Shown piece by piece: positions 4,808-5,739 of a stretch of DNA of 5,739 nt. The DNA is from Clostridia bacterium (GTDB lineage: Bacteria > Bacillota > Clostridia > Oscillospirales > CAG-272). The notes under the pieces are model-generated. The model worked only from the letters and a program-made list of their open reading frames with translations. It was not told the DNA's origin and did not search any database. The position numbers and the translations under genes are program-made. Within the stretch, counting starts at the first letter, position 1. Each line of letters begins with the position of its first letter. Location: assembly GCA_017411935.1 (NCBI GenBank), contig JAFQPC010000155.1:1-5739 (forward strand). The letters run 5' to 3'.

Positions 4808-5482
4808 ATGGCAACAAATAATGCAATGTATGAATTCAATCAAAGACTCAAGGGTAAGACGCCCGAGCAGGAAGCGGTAATCAGATACTTCACGGGTATG
4901 AAGAAGGGATGCTTTGGAAAGCTTATGACAGACAGTGAGTACGATAAGCTCGTAGCTGATTATCTTACAAAGAACGGTAATTTCAAGCAAAAGGCAATTT
5001 CCAAGATCGGTCTTGACGAGAGCGAGATCTCTCTTATTCAGCCCGTTTGCATTCAGGGTTATTACTTTGATGCTAAGAGAGCATATTCCCGTTACGGTGA
5101 CGACTCCAAGTGGCGTTCTTCCGCATATCAGGTATCTTGGCTGTTCTTCTCGGAGACACAGGTTTACCTTTATCAGTACACCTTTAACTTCGACGAGAAC
5201 GGAAAGAAGGAGTCGTCTGAGGAATATTTTTACAAGGACGTCGTTAACTTCTCGACGACGGAAGAGAGCATAGAAAAGGAAGTTTGGATCACGCCCAAGG
5301 CGGGTTGCCTCAACAGGAATCCTCTTCCTACGCTTCAGCGTAAGGAGATCAACACGGTTCGTCTTTCGATCATCGTTCCCGGCGACAAGATGTACTGTGC
5401 AGCTAACGTTGAGGACGATTCGTTCGAAACCTCCATTAAGGGTATGAAGAACCTCCTTCGTGAGAAGAAGAATAACGGTTAA
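4808..5482 (+). CDS. Uncharacterised soluble protein, possible PH-like domain
   Basis: A 224-residue protein I do not recognise. Residues 1-70 are charged and probably helical (PEQEAVIRYFTGMKK, then SEYDKLVADYLTKNGNFKQK). Residues about 80-205 alternate hydrophobic and polar residues as beta strands do: SWLFFSETQVYLYQYTFNFD (110-129), then EEYFYKDVVNFST (138-150) and NTVRLSIIVPGDKMYCA (182-198). A strand run followed by YxDVxxxS is reminiscent of bacterial PH-like domains, but this is an impression, not a match. The C-terminus is a short helix (SIKGMKNLLREKKNNG). No signal peptide, membrane helix or obvious active site is seen. GGGAGG (4793-4798) lies 9 bases before the ATG. It is probably co-transcribed with the zinc-ribbon gene, although its codon choice (AAG, GAG, CTT, TTC) looks more like the host genes of regions 1 and 2. 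Confidence 0.82.
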   Translation: MATNNAMYEFNQRLKGKTPEQEAVIRYFTGMKKGCFGKLMTDSEYDKLVADYLTKNGNFKQKAISKIGLDESEISLIQPVCIQGYYFDAKRAYSRYGDDSKWRSSAYQVSWLFFSETQVYLYQYTFNFDENGKKESSEEYFYKDVVNFSTTEESIEKEVWITPKAGCLNRNPLPTLQRKEINTVRLSIIVPGDKMYCAANVEDDSFETSIKGMKNLLREKKNNG

Positions 5483-5509
5483 TTCTTAAGCTCTTACATC
5501 TTTTGTGAT

Positions 5510-5739
5510 ATGAAAAACATACCGAGTCTGGAAAATAGTGATGCGGTAAAGGATTACGTTTTAATACGTCCGTTAACACGACCGAAAACCAGCATATTCA
5601 GAGCAATGATATACGTGATACTTTTTCTTGTATCGGTTGCTGTTCTGTCGTCTGCCTGCTATGCTATTTTTTCTGTGCTCGGTATGTTTTCTTATTTACC
5701 GAGCTCGGTCCAAAAATGGATAGAACAAAATCCCGTGGG
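5510..5739 (+). CDS. Partial membrane protein, runs off the window end
   Basis: An open frame of 76 complete codons continuing past the window edge, beginning MKNIPSLENSDAVKDYVLIR. Residues 1-30 are polar and likely cytoplasmic; a hydrophobic stretch at about 33-60 (IYVILFLVSVAVLSSACYAI and beyond) is one long or two short transmembrane segments, followed by a polar region. The ATG is the only start in a frame open since 5483, but no clear ribosome binding site precedes it, so translation may be coupled to the gene ending 27 bases upstream. I do not recognise the family. If real, it puts a membrane component in the same cluster as the zinc-ribbon and PH-like proteins. Confidence 0.6.
   Translation, partial: MKNIPSLENSDAVKDYVLIRPLTRPKTSIFRAMIYVILFLVSVAVLSSACYAIFSVLGMFSYLPSSVQKWIEQNPV

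Noticed and set aside
1..5739. CRISPR arrays, tRNA or rRNA genes, insertion sequences or integrase
   Set aside because: No regularly spaced repeats, no tRNA-like folds and no transposase or recombinase motifs were seen on either strand.

Overview
The window looks like a chromosomal segment of a strictly anaerobic Bacillota, most likely a gut-type Clostridia. The reasons are strong AAGGAGG-type ribosome binding sites, AT-rich spacers with near-consensus sigma-A promoters (two with an extended -10, TGATATAAT), a Na+-pumping decarboxylase subunit, and a PerR / reverse rubrerythrin / ferritin / rubredoxin cluster. No species can be named from the sequence alone.

Region 1 (1-1647) is a sodium-pump operon under a cation-riboswitch-like leader. 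A consensus promoter (95-123) is followed by a folded leader (138-222) whose architecture closely matches the yybP-ykoY (Mn2+) aptamer family. The 3' strand of its closing stem overlaps an intrinsic terminator (219-254), as expected for a transcriptional ON switch. It precedes the beta subunit of a Na+-translocating decarboxylase (310-1416) and a 58-residue single-helix gamma-like protein (1429-1605). A perfect 11-bp terminator (1613-1647) closes the operon. No carboxyltransferase or biotin carrier gene is present here.

Region 2 (1669-3505) is a peroxide/oxygen-defence operon. A promoter with a palindrome at the predicted start site drives a PerR-like Fur-family repressor, a reverse rubrerythrin, a ferritin and a rubredoxin, closed by a UUCG-capped terminator. 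PerR would sense peroxide. Reverse rubrerythrin would reduce peroxide with electrons passed through rubredoxin. Ferritin would store the iron that otherwise drives Fenton chemistry. The rubredoxin is odd: its first metal knuckle reads C-P-C rather than C-x-x-C.

Region 3 (3506-5739) is more AT-rich and looks accessory. An XRE-family regulator on the minus strand faces a plus-strand cluster of three genes I cannot assign: a zinc-ribbon protein with TPR-like helices, a soluble protein with a possible PH-like domain, and a membrane protein cut off by the window end. The divergent spacer carries two near-identical 12-mers (ACATATAGRAAA) 42 bp apart, one by each promoter, plus a 5-4-5 palindrome, which suggests direct control by the XRE protein. 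This is the least explained part of the window.
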